A stretch of 64,000 bases of DNA from Hyphomicrobium sp. (GTDB lineage: Bacteria > Pseudomonadota > Alphaproteobacteria > Rhizobiales > Hyphomicrobiaceae). This document shows positions 26,862 through 35,334 of the stretch, in pieces. The notes beneath the pieces were generated by a model that saw nothing but the letters and a program-made list of their open reading frames with translations, ran no database searches and was not told where the DNA came from. Made by a program: the position numbers and the translations under genes. The number at the start of each line of letters is the position of its first letter. Positions within the stretch are counted from its first letter, which is position 1. Where the stretch lies: assembly GCA_003987725.1 (NCBI GenBank), contig RXJH01000008.1, forward strand, positions 62,001 through 126,000, read 5' to 3'.

Positions 26862-27481
26862 GCCGGCACCTTTTGCGCTGCGAGGTTGAGTGTACGCGCG
26901 CGTTCGAGCGCCAATGGCAAATGGGTGGCGATGACGGCAAGTCCGCCGCTGTTCGTATGATCGTTGACGGCAGCAGCGAGCCGTTCCGAGGATGCGGTAT
27001 CGAGCGACGCGGTCGGCTCGTCGAGCAGCCAAACCGGCCGCCGCGCGACGAGAAGCCGGGCGAGGCCCAGCCGCCGCTTTTGCCCGGCCGACAAATAGGC
27101 AGCCGGAAATTCGCTGAGATCTTCAAGCCCGAAATGCCGAAGCGCCGCGTCGACGCGCAATTCGGCATCCGCACCGCCATCGAGATACGAATTCCAAAAG
27201 CCGGCGTTTTCGGCAACCGACAGGCTCAATTTGACCGCGTTGGTGTGCCCGACGACGTGGGCCTGCTCTGCGACCGTCAGCTCATCGTCGCCGCCCTCGA
27301 CGCGGACGAGGCCGCGAAACGGGCGGATATAGCCGGCAAGCGTCCGCAGCAGGGTCGTTTTCCCGGCACCGTTCGGACCCGTCAAAAGCAGGGCCTCCCC
27401 GGCCTTGACGGCAAACGACAGCCCGTCGATGACCCTGCGCGCGCCCCGGTCTATGGCTAAGTCTTCGGCAATCAGCTGCAC
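26858..27481 (-). CDS. ccmA: Heme exporter ATP-binding protein CcmA
   Basis: ABC ATPase of the cytochrome c maturation system, 207 residues from the GTG at 27481. Walker A is TGPNGAGKTTLLR, the signature motif is YLSAGQKRRLGLARLL (a CcmA-type SAGQ variant), and Walker B is WLLDEPTASLD. A TTG at 27514 would add 11 residues. Its stop overlaps ccmB. It is divergent from acnA with about 236 bp between. Confidence 0.93.
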   Translation of the reverse strand: MQLIAEDLAIDRGARRVIDGLSFAVKAGEALLLTGPNGAGKTTLLRTLAGYIRPFRGLVRVEGGDDELTVAEQAHVVGHTNAVKLSLSVAENAGFWNSYLDGGADAELRVDAALRHFGLEDLSEFPAAYLSAGQKRRLGLARLLVARRPVWLLDEPTASLDTASSERLAAAVNDHTNSGGLAVIATHLPLALERARTLNLAAQKVPA

Positions 27482-27552
27482 AGCGATGAGATTCCGTGAC
27501 CTCGGATTAAGCAAGACGGTGGCATTTGCGCGCTAATTTGCCCGTCCGGTAA

Positions 27553-27581
27553 TTGGTGTTTTCTTTTTTTCACGATTATAT
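27553..27581 (+). promoter_or_regulatory. Sigma-70-type promoter of aconitase
   Basis: TTGGTG (27553-27558) and TTATAT (27576-27581) are spaced 17 bp, with a T-rich spacer. They lie upstream of the aconitase gene in the divergent ccmA-acnA region. Transcription would start near 27588. Confidence 0.5.
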
Positions 27582-27717
27582 AGAAGGCACGTTGTATCCT
27601 TCGCTAGCGCAAAAGCGAGGGGTCGCGCGGACCGATAAGCTCGTGCCGCGGGACATCCTCGATCCGCCGGCACTCCGGCGGCGCAGCCCTTCGTCTTAAT
27701 CTTTCGGAGGCCTGACC

Positions 27718-30432
27718 TTGAGCGCCCATACACCCATTTCCGACGACAGCTTCAAATGCCGTAAAACCCTCACCGTCGAGGGCAAGGACTACATTTACTA
27801 TTCGCTGCCCGATGCCGAGGCGAATGGCCTCGCAGGCATCTCCCGCCTTCCCTATTCGATGAAGGTGCTACTCGAAAACCTCCTGCGCCACGAAGACGGC
27901 CGCTCGGTCCATAAGGCCGACATCGTCGCCATGGCCGCATGGCTCGAAAACAAGGGCAAGACCGAACAGGAAATCGGCTTTCGCCCGGCGCGCGTCCTGA
28001 TGCAGGATTTCACCGGCGTTCCCGCCGTCGTCGATCTCGCAGCCATGCGCGACGGCATGACGAAGCTCGGCGGCGACCCGACGAAAATCAACCCGCTCGT
28101 TCCCGTCGATCTCGTCATCGACCATTCCGTCATTGTCGATGAGTTCGGCACGCCGAAGGCTTTGTCCGACAACGTCGCGCTCGAATATGCCCGCAACGGC
28201 GAGCGCTACAACTTCCTGAAATGGGGCCAGGGCGCCTTCCAGAATTTTCGCGTCGTGCCGCCCGGCACCGGCATCTGCCACCAGGTCAATCTCGAGTATC
28301 TCGCGCAGACGGTCTGGACCAACGAGATGGCCGACGGCAAAACCGTCGCCTATCCCGATACGCTCGTCGGCACCGACAGCCACACGACCATGGTCAACGG
28401 TCTAGCCGTGCTCGGTTGGGGCGTTGGCGGCATTGAAGCCGAGGCTGCGATGCTCGGCCAGCCGCAGTCGATGCTCATCCCGGAAGTCATCGGCTTTCGC
28501 CTGACCGGCAAGCTCAAGGAAGGCGTGACCGCGACCGACCTCGTGCTGACCGTCACGCAGATGTTGCGCAAGAAGGGCGTCGTCAACAAGTTCGTCGAAT
28601 TCTATGGCCCCGGCCTCGACTCGATGTCTCTCGCCGATCGCGCGACGATCGCGAACATGGCGCCCGAATACGGCGCAACGTGCGGGTTCTTCCCTGTCGA
28701 CAAGGAAACGATCAACTACCTGACGATGTCGGGACGCGACTCGCATCGCATCGCGCTTGTCGAAGCCTACTGCAAGGCCCAGGGCCTCTATCGCGACGCC
28801 GGCTCCGCCGATCCGGTCTTCACCGATACGCTCTCGCTCGAATTGGGTGACGTCGTCCCGTCGATGGCGGGTCCGAAACGCCCCGAAGGCCGCATCGCCC
28901 TGACCGACATCAAGAGCGGCTTTGAAACAGCCCTCGCCGGCGAATACAAGAAGCCGGACGAACTCGGAAAGCGCGTCCCGGTCGAAGGCGAAAAGTTCGA
29001 CATCGGCCACGGCGACGTCGTCATCGCCGCGATCACGAGCTGCACCAATACATCGAACCCGAGCGTCCTCATCGCGGCAGGTCTTCTCGCCCGCAATGCC
29101 GCGAAGCGAGGCCTGAAGAGCAAGCCGTGGGTGAAGACGTCGTTGGCGCCGGGATCGCAAGTCGTCGCCGCCTACCTCGAGAAATCGGGCCTCCAGCCCT
29201 ATCTCGATGAAATCGGCTTCAACCTCGTCGGTTTTGGCTGCACCACCTGCATCGGAAACTCTGGCCCGCTCGCGCCAGAGATTTCGAAGGCGATCAACGG
29301 CAACGGCATCGTCGCCGCCGCCGTGCTTTCCGGCAACCGCAACTTCGAGGGACGCGTCAGCCCGGACGTCCAGGCGAACTACCTGGCGTCGCCCCCGCTT
29401 GTCGTCGCCTACGCGCTTGCAGGCTCCGTGCAGAAGGATCTCACCACCGAACCGCTCGGACAGGACAGCAACGGCAAACCCGTCTTCCTCAAGGAGATCT
29501 GGCCGACGACGCAGGAAATCCAGCAGTTCATCATCGAGAACGTCACGCGCGAGATGTTCAAATCGCGCTATGCCGACGTCTTCAAGGGCGACAATAACTG
29601 GCAGGGCATCGCGACCAGCGGCGGCCTGACCTACGGCTGGAACGGAGCTTCGACCTACGTTCAGAACCCGCCCTACTTCCAGACCATCTCGCGCGAAGCG
29701 AAGCCGATCGGTGATGTCGTCAACGCCCGCATCCTTGGCCTGTTCGGCGACAAGATCACGACCGACCACATCTCGCCCGCTGGCTCGATCAAGGCGGCAA
29801 GCCCAGCAGGCAAGTATCTCCTCGACCACGGCGTTCAGCCTGCCGACTTCAACCAGTACGGCACGCGGCGCGGCAATCACGAGGTGATGATGCGCGGCAC
29901 GTTCGCCAATATCCGCATCAAGAACCACATGGTGAAAGATGCGAACGGCAACGTGAAGGAAGGCGGCCTGACGATCCATTATCCGTCGGGCAAGGAAATG
30001 CCGATCTATGACGCCGCGATGGAGTACGAAGCGGAAGGCGTGCCGCTCGTCGTCTTTGCCGGCATCGAATACGGCAACGGCTCATCGCGCGACTGGGCGG
30101 CGAAAGGCACGAACCTTCTCGGCGTGCGCGCCGTGATCGCGCAGTCGTTCGAGCGCATTCACCGCTCGAACCTCGTCGGCATGGGTATCGCTCCGTTCGT
30201 CTTTACCGAAGGTGCCTCGTGGCAGTCCCTCGGTCTCAAAGGCGACGAGCGCGTCACGATCCCGGGCCTGGCGACCGTGAAGCCGCGCGAAGTCGTAACG
30301 CTGACGATTACCCGCGCCAACGGCACCTCGGTTCCCGTGCCCGTTCTCTGCCGGATCGATACCCTCGACGAGCTCGAGTACTTCAGAAACGGCGGCATCC
30401 TGCACTACGTGCTGAGAAACCTGGCGGCCTAG
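27718..30432 (+). CDS. acnA: Aconitate hydratase AcnA
   Basis: Citric-acid-cycle enzyme that isomerises citrate to isocitrate with a 4Fe-4S cluster, 904 residues, the usual AcnA length. Cluster cysteines are in [11 protein letters not shown] and [13 protein letters not shown]. Substrate-binding blocks include [21 protein letters not shown] and [18 protein letters not shown] near the C-terminus (swivelling domain). The start is TTG at 27718, preceded by a good ribosome binding site (CGGAGG); the protein begins [18 protein letters not shown]. Confidence 0.97.
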   Translation: MSAHTPISDDSFKCRKTLTVEGKDYIYYSLPDAEANGLAGISRLPYSMKVLLENLLRHEDGRSVHKADIVAMAAWLENKGKTEQEIGFRPARVLMQDFTGVPAVVDLAAMRDGMTKLGGDPTKINPLVPVDLVIDHSVIVDEFGTPKALSDNVALEYARNGERYNFLKWGQGAFQNFRVVPPGTGICHQVNLEYLAQTVWTNEMADGKTVAYPDTLVGTDSHTTMVNGLAVLGWGVGGIEAEAAMLGQPQSMLIPEVIGFRLTGKLKEGVTATDLVLTVTQMLRKKGVVNKFVEFYGPGLDSMSLADRATIANMAPEYGATCGFFPVDKETINYLTMSGRDSHRIALVEAYCKAQGLYRDAGSADPVFTDTLSLELGDVVPSMAGPKRPEGRIALTDIKSGFETALAGEYKKPDELGKRVPVEGEKFDIGHGDVVIAAITSCTNTSNPSVLIAAGLLARNAAKRGLKSKPWVKTSLAPGSQVVAAYLEKSGLQPYLDEIGFNLVGFGCTTCIGNSGPLAPEISKAINGNGIVAAAVLSGNRNFEGRVSPDVQANYLASPPLVVAYALAGSVQKDLTTEPLGQDSNGKPVFLKEIWPTTQEIQQFIIENVTREMFKSRYADVFKGDNNWQGIATSGGLTYGWNGASTYVQNPPYFQTISREAKPIGDVVNARILGLFGDKITTDHISPAGSIKAASPAGKYLLDHGVQPADFNQYGTRRGNHEVMMRGTFANIRIKNHMVKDANGNVKEGGLTIHYPSGKEMPIYDAAMEYEAEGVPLVVFAGIEYGNGSSRDWAAKGTNLLGVRAVIAQSFERIHRSNLVGMGIAPFVFTEGASWQSLGLKGDERVTIPGLATVKPREVVTLTITRANGTSVPVPVLCRIDTLDELEYFRNGGILHYVLRNLAA

Positions 30433-30443
30433 AACCTCCCGCG

Positions 30444-30471
30444 GCCCGGCTGAAGCTTCGCGAAGCCGGGC
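30444..30471 (+). terminator. Hairpin after aconitase, possible terminator
   Basis: GCCCGGCT (30444-30451) pairs with AGCCGGGC (30464-30471) just past the acnA stop. No T tract follows, so it may instead be an RNA-stabilising or Rho-associated hairpin. Confidence 0.4.
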
Positions 30472-30677
30472 CCGTTACCCACCGCACCGGATATCCTCGG
30501 GCTCGTGGTTGCATATCCCCAATAGCGCCGGTAACGATCAGCCTTCCGACAGCGAACCTCAAAATACTCACCCGTTCGTGACAAGGCTTTCGCGCCTTTC
30601 ACTTTTTCAATCCGGGTCCGCAAGCTAGATTAGGAATTGTGGCCGCTGCCACTCGAGACTCGAAGGCTGACCTCGCT

Positions 30678-31445
30678 ATGCGTCTCCGCGACATCACATT
30701 GGTGGTTTTGACTGCCTGCGCCGCAGCTTTGTCGCTTCCGGCATCCGCACAGGAAGTTTCCATTGAACCTCCGCCGGAGACACCGCTGAAGGGAGTCGTT
30801 GAACTCTTTACCAGCCAGGGATGCGCGTCGTGCCCCCCGGCCGATGCCCTTCTCAAGACTCTCGCCGACGATCCATCGATCATCGCACTCTCGCTGCCCG
30901 TCGACTACTGGAACTATCTCGGCTGGAAGGACACGTTCGGCTCGCCCCGCAATAGCGAGCGTCAGCGCAATTACGCCCGCAACCGGGGCGACGGCGCGAT
31001 CTATACTCCGCAGGCAATTGTCAATGGTATCGCGCACGTCAATGGCGCATCGAAACCCGCAATCGAACAGGCCATCAACGACACGTCGAAAACCGGCGGC
31101 CCCAATCAGGTTCCGGTCCGCTTTTGGCAGGAACGCAATACCTTGAACTTCGCAGTGGCGGGTGATCCGCCCGGACACAACCCGCGCGAAGCGACGGTCT
31201 GGCTCGGCGTCGTCCAAATGACCGGATCGGTGCCGATCAAGGAGGGCGAAAACGCCGGCAAAACGCTCACCTACACCAACGTTGTCCGCGAGCTGACGCC
31301 GATCGGCATCTGGAAGGGCACGCCGCTCAAGGTGCAGTTGCCGCGAGCCGCGATGATGCAGGCCGACGTGCAAAAAATCGTCGTGCTCGTTCAGGAAGGC
31401 CGAAGCGGTCCAATCATCGGCGCGACGATGGCGGGTCTCTGGTAA
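30678..31445 (+). CDS. DUF1223 family thioredoxin-like secreted protein
   Basis: A 255-residue protein with signal peptide (LVVLTACAAALSLPASAQ), then the DUF1223 core that begins GVVELFTSQGCASCPPADALL. The CASC pair is a thioredoxin-like CxxC. The block YWNYLGWKDTFGSP and QRNYARNRGDGAIYTPQ is typical of the family. The function is not established; a periplasmic redox role is inferred from the CxxC. The ATG at 30678 sets the signal peptide at the N-terminus. It is convergent with the M3 peptidase. Confidence 0.85.
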   Translation: MRLRDITLVVLTACAAALSLPASAQEVSIEPPPETPLKGVVELFTSQGCASCPPADALLKTLADDPSIIALSLPVDYWNYLGWKDTFGSPRNSERQRNYARNRGDGAIYTPQAIVNGIAHVNGASKPAIEQAINDTSKTGGPNQVPVRFWQERNTLNFAVAGDPPGHNPREATVWLGVVQMTGSVPIKEGENAGKTLTYTNVVRELTPIGIWKGTPLKVQLPRAAMMQADVQKIVVLVQEGRSGPIIGATMAGLW

Positions 31446-31474
31446 CCGAAGACCCGCCCGCCGCTATAGAGGCT

Positions 31475-33553
31475 TCACGCGGCGAGTCCGCGTTTCTTCA
31501 ACAGTCCATCGATCTTCGGCGGGCGGCCGCGAAATGCGACATACGCCGCGTGCGGATCGCGCCGGTTTCCGGCGGAATAGATGAACTCGTGAAGCTTCTT
31601 CGCCGTGGCCGGATGAAACACGTTGCCGGTTTCCTCGAAGGCGGCGAACGCGTCGGCGTCCATCACCTCCGACCAGAGATAGCTGTAATACCCCGCCGCA
31701 TAGCCCGACATGATGTGCATGAAGTGCGGCAGGCGATGCCGCATGACGATCTCTTTCGGCATATCGATCTCATCGAGCGTCACCCGCTCGAAACCTTCGA
31801 CGTCGCCGACCGATCCCGTCTCGGCGGAATAAAGCGCCATGTCGACCAGCGCCGACGACGTATACTCGACCGTGGCGAAGCCCTGATTGAAATTGCGCGC
31901 CGCGGCGAGCCGCTGCCGCAAAACCTTCGGCATCGGCTTGCCGGTCTTGTAATGAAGGGCATGCTTTTCGAGAACATCGGGCGTCGAGAGCCAATGCTCG
32001 TAAAGCTGTGACGGCAGCTCCACGAAGTCGCGCGAGACCGACGTCCCGGAAATCGACGGGTAGGTCACGTTGGACAGCAATCCGTGCAACCCGTGACCGA
32101 ATTCGTGAAAAAGCGTCCGCGCATCGTCGAAAGACAAGAGCGCCGGTTCGCCAGCCGCGCCCTTCGTGAAGTTCAGCACGTTGACGATGATCGGGCTTTG
32201 CCCCTTCCCGAGCTTGTGTTGCGAACGGAACGCCGACATCCAGGCGCCCGAGCGCTTCGTCGGCCGCGCAAAATAATCGCCCATGAAAATGCCGACGTGC
32301 GCGCCCTTCTTGTCGAGAACCTCCCAGACCCGAACTTCGGGATGATAGCCCGGCAAGTCCTTGCGCTCCTGGAACTTCAATCCGAACAAGCGTGACGCCG
32401 TGTCGAACGCCGCCTTGATCATATGGTCGAGCTCGAGATAGGGCTGAAGCTTCGACTCGTCGAAATCGTATTTCGCCTTGCGCACCTTCTCCGAATAATA
32501 CCGCCAGTCCCAAGGCATGATCTCGGCATTGTCGCCGGAATTCTGCGCCTCGGCCGCAAGCGCATCGCGTTCCTCTCTCGCGCGCACGACCGCTTTCTCC
32601 CAGACCGCGCGGAGAAGCTCGTCGACCGACCCCGGCGTTTTCGCCATCGTGTCCTGCAGGCTGAATTCCGCGAACGACGAAAAGCCCATAAGTCGTGCGT
32701 ATTCTCCGCGAAGCGCCACGGCCTCGGCGACGATCTGCCGGTTGTCCGTCTCGCCCTCGTGCGCGCCGCGCCTCGTCCACGCATTGAAGGCCTGCTCACG
32801 CAAATCGCGCCGGCTCGAATACGTGAGAAACCCTTCGACGCTCGAACGCGCGAGCGTGATCATCGCCTTCCCCTGAAACCCCGCATCGGCCGCGGCGCGT
32901 TCCGCGCTTTCCTTGAGCGTCTCAGGCAGTCCTGCGAGATCGTTTTCGCCTTCGAGAATAAGCCGCCACGACTGCTCGTCCTTCAGCACGTTCTGCATGA
33001 ACTGCGTGACGAGGGTCGCCAGCCGCGCATTGATTTCCTTGACGCGAGATTTATCCGCCGCCGAAAGCCTGGCGCCGGCGCGAACGAATTCGAGATGATG
33101 TCGCTCGAGAACGCGCAGATCTTCTTCGTTGAGCTTCAGCGCATTTCGCCGCTCGTAAAGATCATCGATGCGTTTGAAGAGTCGCTTGTCGAGCAGGATC
33201 TGGGTTTCATGCGCCGCAAATCGGGGCGCCATATCACGCGCAATTTCCTGGAATTCCGGAGTCGAATCGGACCCCTCGAGATTCCAGAATACGGACGCCA
33301 CGCGCGAAAGCTGCCAGCCGCTCTTTTCCAGAGCCACGATCGTATTCGCGAATGTCGGCTTCGCCGGATTTTTTGCGATCAGCTCGATCTCGGCCTTGTG
33401 CTCGCGAAAGGCCGCATCGAGTGCAGGCTTGAAGTGGCGCGCTTCGATCTTTCCGAACGGCGGCATCGCAAACGCGCCATTCCACTTTGCGAGAAGCGGG
33501 TTGAAACTGGGTTTGGATCGCGGCTTCGGGGCCGCTTTGCGCTTTGCTGTCAT
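31475..33553 (-). CDS. M3-family oligopeptidase / peptidyl-dipeptidase Dcp
   Basis: Zinc metallopeptidase of 692 residues that degrades short peptides in the cytoplasm. The zinc motif HEFGHGLHGLLSN lies near residue 483. The downstream Glu is in the FVELPSQLYEHWL block typical of M3 enzymes, and SGYAAGYYSYLWSEVMDADAF is the C-terminal substrate region. No signal peptide is seen. The N-terminal Lys/Arg/Pro-rich stretch (TAKRKAAPKPRSKPSF) is unusual but short. OpdA and Dcp cannot be separated by eye; the layout favours Dcp. Confidence 0.9.
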   Translation of the reverse strand: MTAKRKAAPKPRSKPSFNPLLAKWNGAFAMPPFGKIEARHFKPALDAAFREHKAEIELIAKNPAKPTFANTIVALEKSGWQLSRVASVFWNLEGSDSTPEFQEIARDMAPRFAAHETQILLDKRLFKRIDDLYERRNALKLNEEDLRVLERHHLEFVRAGARLSAADKSRVKEINARLATLVTQFMQNVLKDEQSWRLILEGENDLAGLPETLKESAERAAADAGFQGKAMITLARSSVEGFLTYSSRRDLREQAFNAWTRRGAHEGETDNRQIVAEAVALRGEYARLMGFSSFAEFSLQDTMAKTPGSVDELLRAVWEKAVVRAREERDALAAEAQNSGDNAEIMPWDWRYYSEKVRKAKYDFDESKLQPYLELDHMIKAAFDTASRLFGLKFQERKDLPGYHPEVRVWEVLDKKGAHVGIFMGDYFARPTKRSGAWMSAFRSQHKLGKGQSPIIVNVLNFTKGAAGEPALLSFDDARTLFHEFGHGLHGLLSNVTYPSISGTSVSRDFVELPSQLYEHWLSTPDVLEKHALHYKTGKPMPKVLRQRLAAARNFNQGFATVEYTSSALVDMALYSAETGSVGDVEGFERVTLDEIDMPKEIVMRHRLPHFMHIMSGYAAGYYSYLWSEVMDADAFAAFEETGNVFHPATAKKLHEFIYSAGNRRDPHAAYVAFRGRPPKIDGLLKKRGLAA

Positions 33554-33640
33554 TCTGAGGTCGGTCTCTGAATTGCCCCCGTATATGTAACTTTATATAC
33601 GCACAAAACAGCCCGTCCGCTAATGAAACAGTTGCAATGC

Positions 33641-33678
33641 AAAAAGCCGGGAACCAGTCTTTCGGACTGGTTCTCCGG
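33641..33678 (-). terminator. Rho-independent terminator of the candidate small RNA
   Basis: On the minus strand CCGG-A-GAACCAGT pairs with ACTGGTTC-CCGG (12 bp, one bulged A) around a CCGAAAG loop and is followed by CTTTTTG. No protein gene ends here on this strand, so it must terminate an unannotated transcript or one from further right. Confidence 0.75.
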
Positions 33679-33800
33679 AAGTTTTCTGACAGTCGGAGAG
33701 TAAGCTTGGACGGGGAGCCAAGCTGCAGGAGGGAAAGCGTTGCCTGTGGATCGCCCTTCGAAACTATGGCCCCGGGGGGCTGGGGGGCTATGAGTCCAGA
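33641..33800 (-). ncRNA. Candidate small RNA with pyrimidine loops and its own terminator
   Basis: On the minus strand this gap holds, 5' to 3', four elements. A C-rich hairpin (33784-33791 with 33766-33773, loop CCAGCCCCCC) has one C-A mismatch on this strand. Next comes a pyrimidine stretch TTTCCCTCCTGC near 33735-33726, then a hairpin GCTTGG/CCAAGC (33718-33723 with 33704-33709) with loop CTCCCCGT. A strong terminator closes the region. The layout and CCUCC motif resemble the candidate at 6584-6725. Ends are estimates, and no promoter was defined. Confidence 0.45.
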
Positions 33801-34013
33801 GCCGGTCCTTTGAAGTTTGACCCAAAGGCAACGGTTATCTTTATTGCCATTTATTACGGCTGTTTATGGCCCCGCGGGAGTCGCGATTTTGTCAGCCTCA
33901 CGGTCTTTCCGTGCCCCCTCGATGAACTTTCAGTCATAAGATAATCAACCATACGCTCTTGCATTCCGCGAGCGTTGGCGCGATCCTTCATCGACTAGCG
34001 ATGGACGGACGAT
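33801..34013. other. Rest of the M3 peptidase-DUF2794 gap
   Basis: No gene is evident. It is relatively AT-rich around 33830-33880 and 33935-33960. It should contain promoters for the DUF2794 gene and for the minus-strand candidate RNA, but none matched well enough to call. Confidence 0.4.
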
Positions 34014-34397
34014 TTGAGCGAAACAACCGACCCGATAGTTTTTCGCCCGCGTCAGGCGGGCATTCCTGGAGCCTCCGACAGCGCCACGGAGCCAAGCCGG
34101 CACACCACTTTTGATCGATATGAGCTGACCGCGATCCTGGATCTTTATGGCCGCAAGGTTGCCTCCGGCGCTTGGCGCGATTACGCCATCGACCTTTTGC
34201 GCGACAAGGCGGTCTTCTCGGTTTATCGAAAATCCAGCGAATACGCGCTTTACCGCATCGAGAAGGATTTGCGGCTGGCGCGCAAGCAGGGCGCTTACAG
34301 CGTCATCGCGGCGGGCGGCCTGATCATGAAGCGCGGCCAGGATCTGAAGCGCGTTCTGAGTGTGCTCGAAGATCGCCCCGGGGTCATCGGGATCTAA
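34014..34397 (+). CDS. DUF2794 family protein
   Basis: A 127-residue protein of unknown function found across alphaproteobacteria. The family core FDRYELTAILDLYGRKVASGAWRDYAID and VFSVYRKSSEYALYRIEKD is clear, followed by LRLARKQGAYSVIAAGGLIMKRG. No signal peptide or membrane segment. The start is TTG at 34014. It is a single-gene unit closed by a terminator at 34422. Confidence 0.88.
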   Translation: MSETTDPIVFRPRQAGIPGASDSATEPSRHTTFDRYELTAILDLYGRKVASGAWRDYAIDLLRDKAVFSVYRKSSEYALYRIEKDLRLARKQGAYSVIAAGGLIMKRGQDLKRVLSVLEDRPGVIGI

Positions 34398-34421
34398 ATC
34401 ACACGCCCGCCGAACCCAAAC

Positions 34422-34450
34422 AAAAAAGGCCCCGGAAACCGGGGCCTTTC
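34422..34450. terminator. Bidirectional terminator between DUF2794 and BI-1 genes
   Basis: GGCCCCGG (34428-34435), loop AAA, CCGGGGCC (34439-34446), preceded by six A and followed by TTTCT. It serves both convergent genes. Confidence 0.85.
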
Positions 34451-34469
34451 TCGATTCTCGAATTAGGAA

Positions 34470-35231
34470 TTACGAACGATTCGCCATTCCCAAGAGATTG
34501 AGGATGTGGATGAACAGCGTGACGAACGAGCCGTAGAGCATGAAGGCGCCGAAAATCGACGAACGCTTCAGCTGGGCTTCATTGCCGTAAGACGCCTGCT
34601 CAATGTACATCGACTTGATCGCCTGCGTTTCGAAGGCGGTGATGACCGAGAAGAGCAGCACGACGACGGCCGAGATACCCATGCTCATCATCTTGCTGGT
34701 GCCGGGGTCGTTGATGAAGAAGTAGCTGCCCAGCATGACGATGATCAGGCCGATCGATGCCATCGACAGGAAACCGCTCCAGCCGGTCATGTCCTTTTTC
34801 GTCGTGTAGCCGATGAGGCTCGTCACGCCGAAGGTCGCGGCGGCGATGAAGAAGGCCTGACCGACGAGGCCAGCCATACCCATGCCGACGTAAAGCGAAA
34901 CCATCGGAGCGATCAGCGCGCCCCAGAGCGCGCAATAGAGCCAGTAGGCGCCCTGCGCCATGACTTCACTGCCGCCGAAGAAAAGCCGGGGTGCGAACCA
35001 GCCAAGGCCGAGGACGCCAGCAAACACGACCCACTTCATCGGGCCGAGAGCAATCGCCGCCATAACCTGCGGGTTTGCCATGAGAAGCATAACTACAACC
35101 GCGGTCCCGGCTACGCCGAGCGCCATATAGTTGTAGGTGCCGAGCATGAACGAGCGCAATCCCTGGTCGATCGCGCCAGATGTCCGTGCGCCGCCGTACG
35201 GGCTATTAGGGCGCGTAAAAACTTCAGCCAT
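34470..35231 (-). CDS. Bax inhibitor-1 (BI-1/YccA) family membrane protein
   Basis: Seven-helix inner-membrane protein of 253 residues in the BI-1/TMBIM family, whose members include a pH-gated calcium leak channel and the FtsH modulator YccA. It has the conserved SLYVGMGMAGLVGQAFFIAA and AATFGVTSLIGYTTKKDMTGW blocks and a C-terminal acid-poor helix (FMLYGSFVTLFIHILNLLG). The N-terminus carries a short polar tail. Its role here is unknown. Confidence 0.9.
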   Translation of the reverse strand: MAEVFTRPNSPYGGARTSGAIDQGLRSFMLGTYNYMALGVAGTAVVVMLLMANPQVMAAIALGPMKWVVFAGVLGLGWFAPRLFFGGSEVMAQGAYWLYCALWGALIAPMVSLYVGMGMAGLVGQAFFIAAATFGVTSLIGYTTKKDMTGWSGFLSMASIGLIIVMLGSYFFINDPGTSKMMSMGISAVVVLLFSVITAFETQAIKSMYIEQASYGNEAQLKRSSIFGAFMLYGSFVTLFIHILNLLGMANRS

Positions 35232-35334
35232 TGTCGTCGTTTCCTCGTGTTGTCCGGCAAACGCCGGTCCCGCGTATCCATATGTTATTCGGGTGCAAGT
35301 CTTTCAAGACCCCGTAAACAAAAGACTTATTCTT

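Noticed and set aside
28402-29979. Long minus-strand open frame (525 codons)
   Set aside because: Antisense to aconitase, with no family motifs; shadow frame.
33550-33831. 93-codon minus-strand frame over the candidate small RNA
   Set aside because: No recognisable motifs, and its sequence is made of the hairpins; better explained as RNA.
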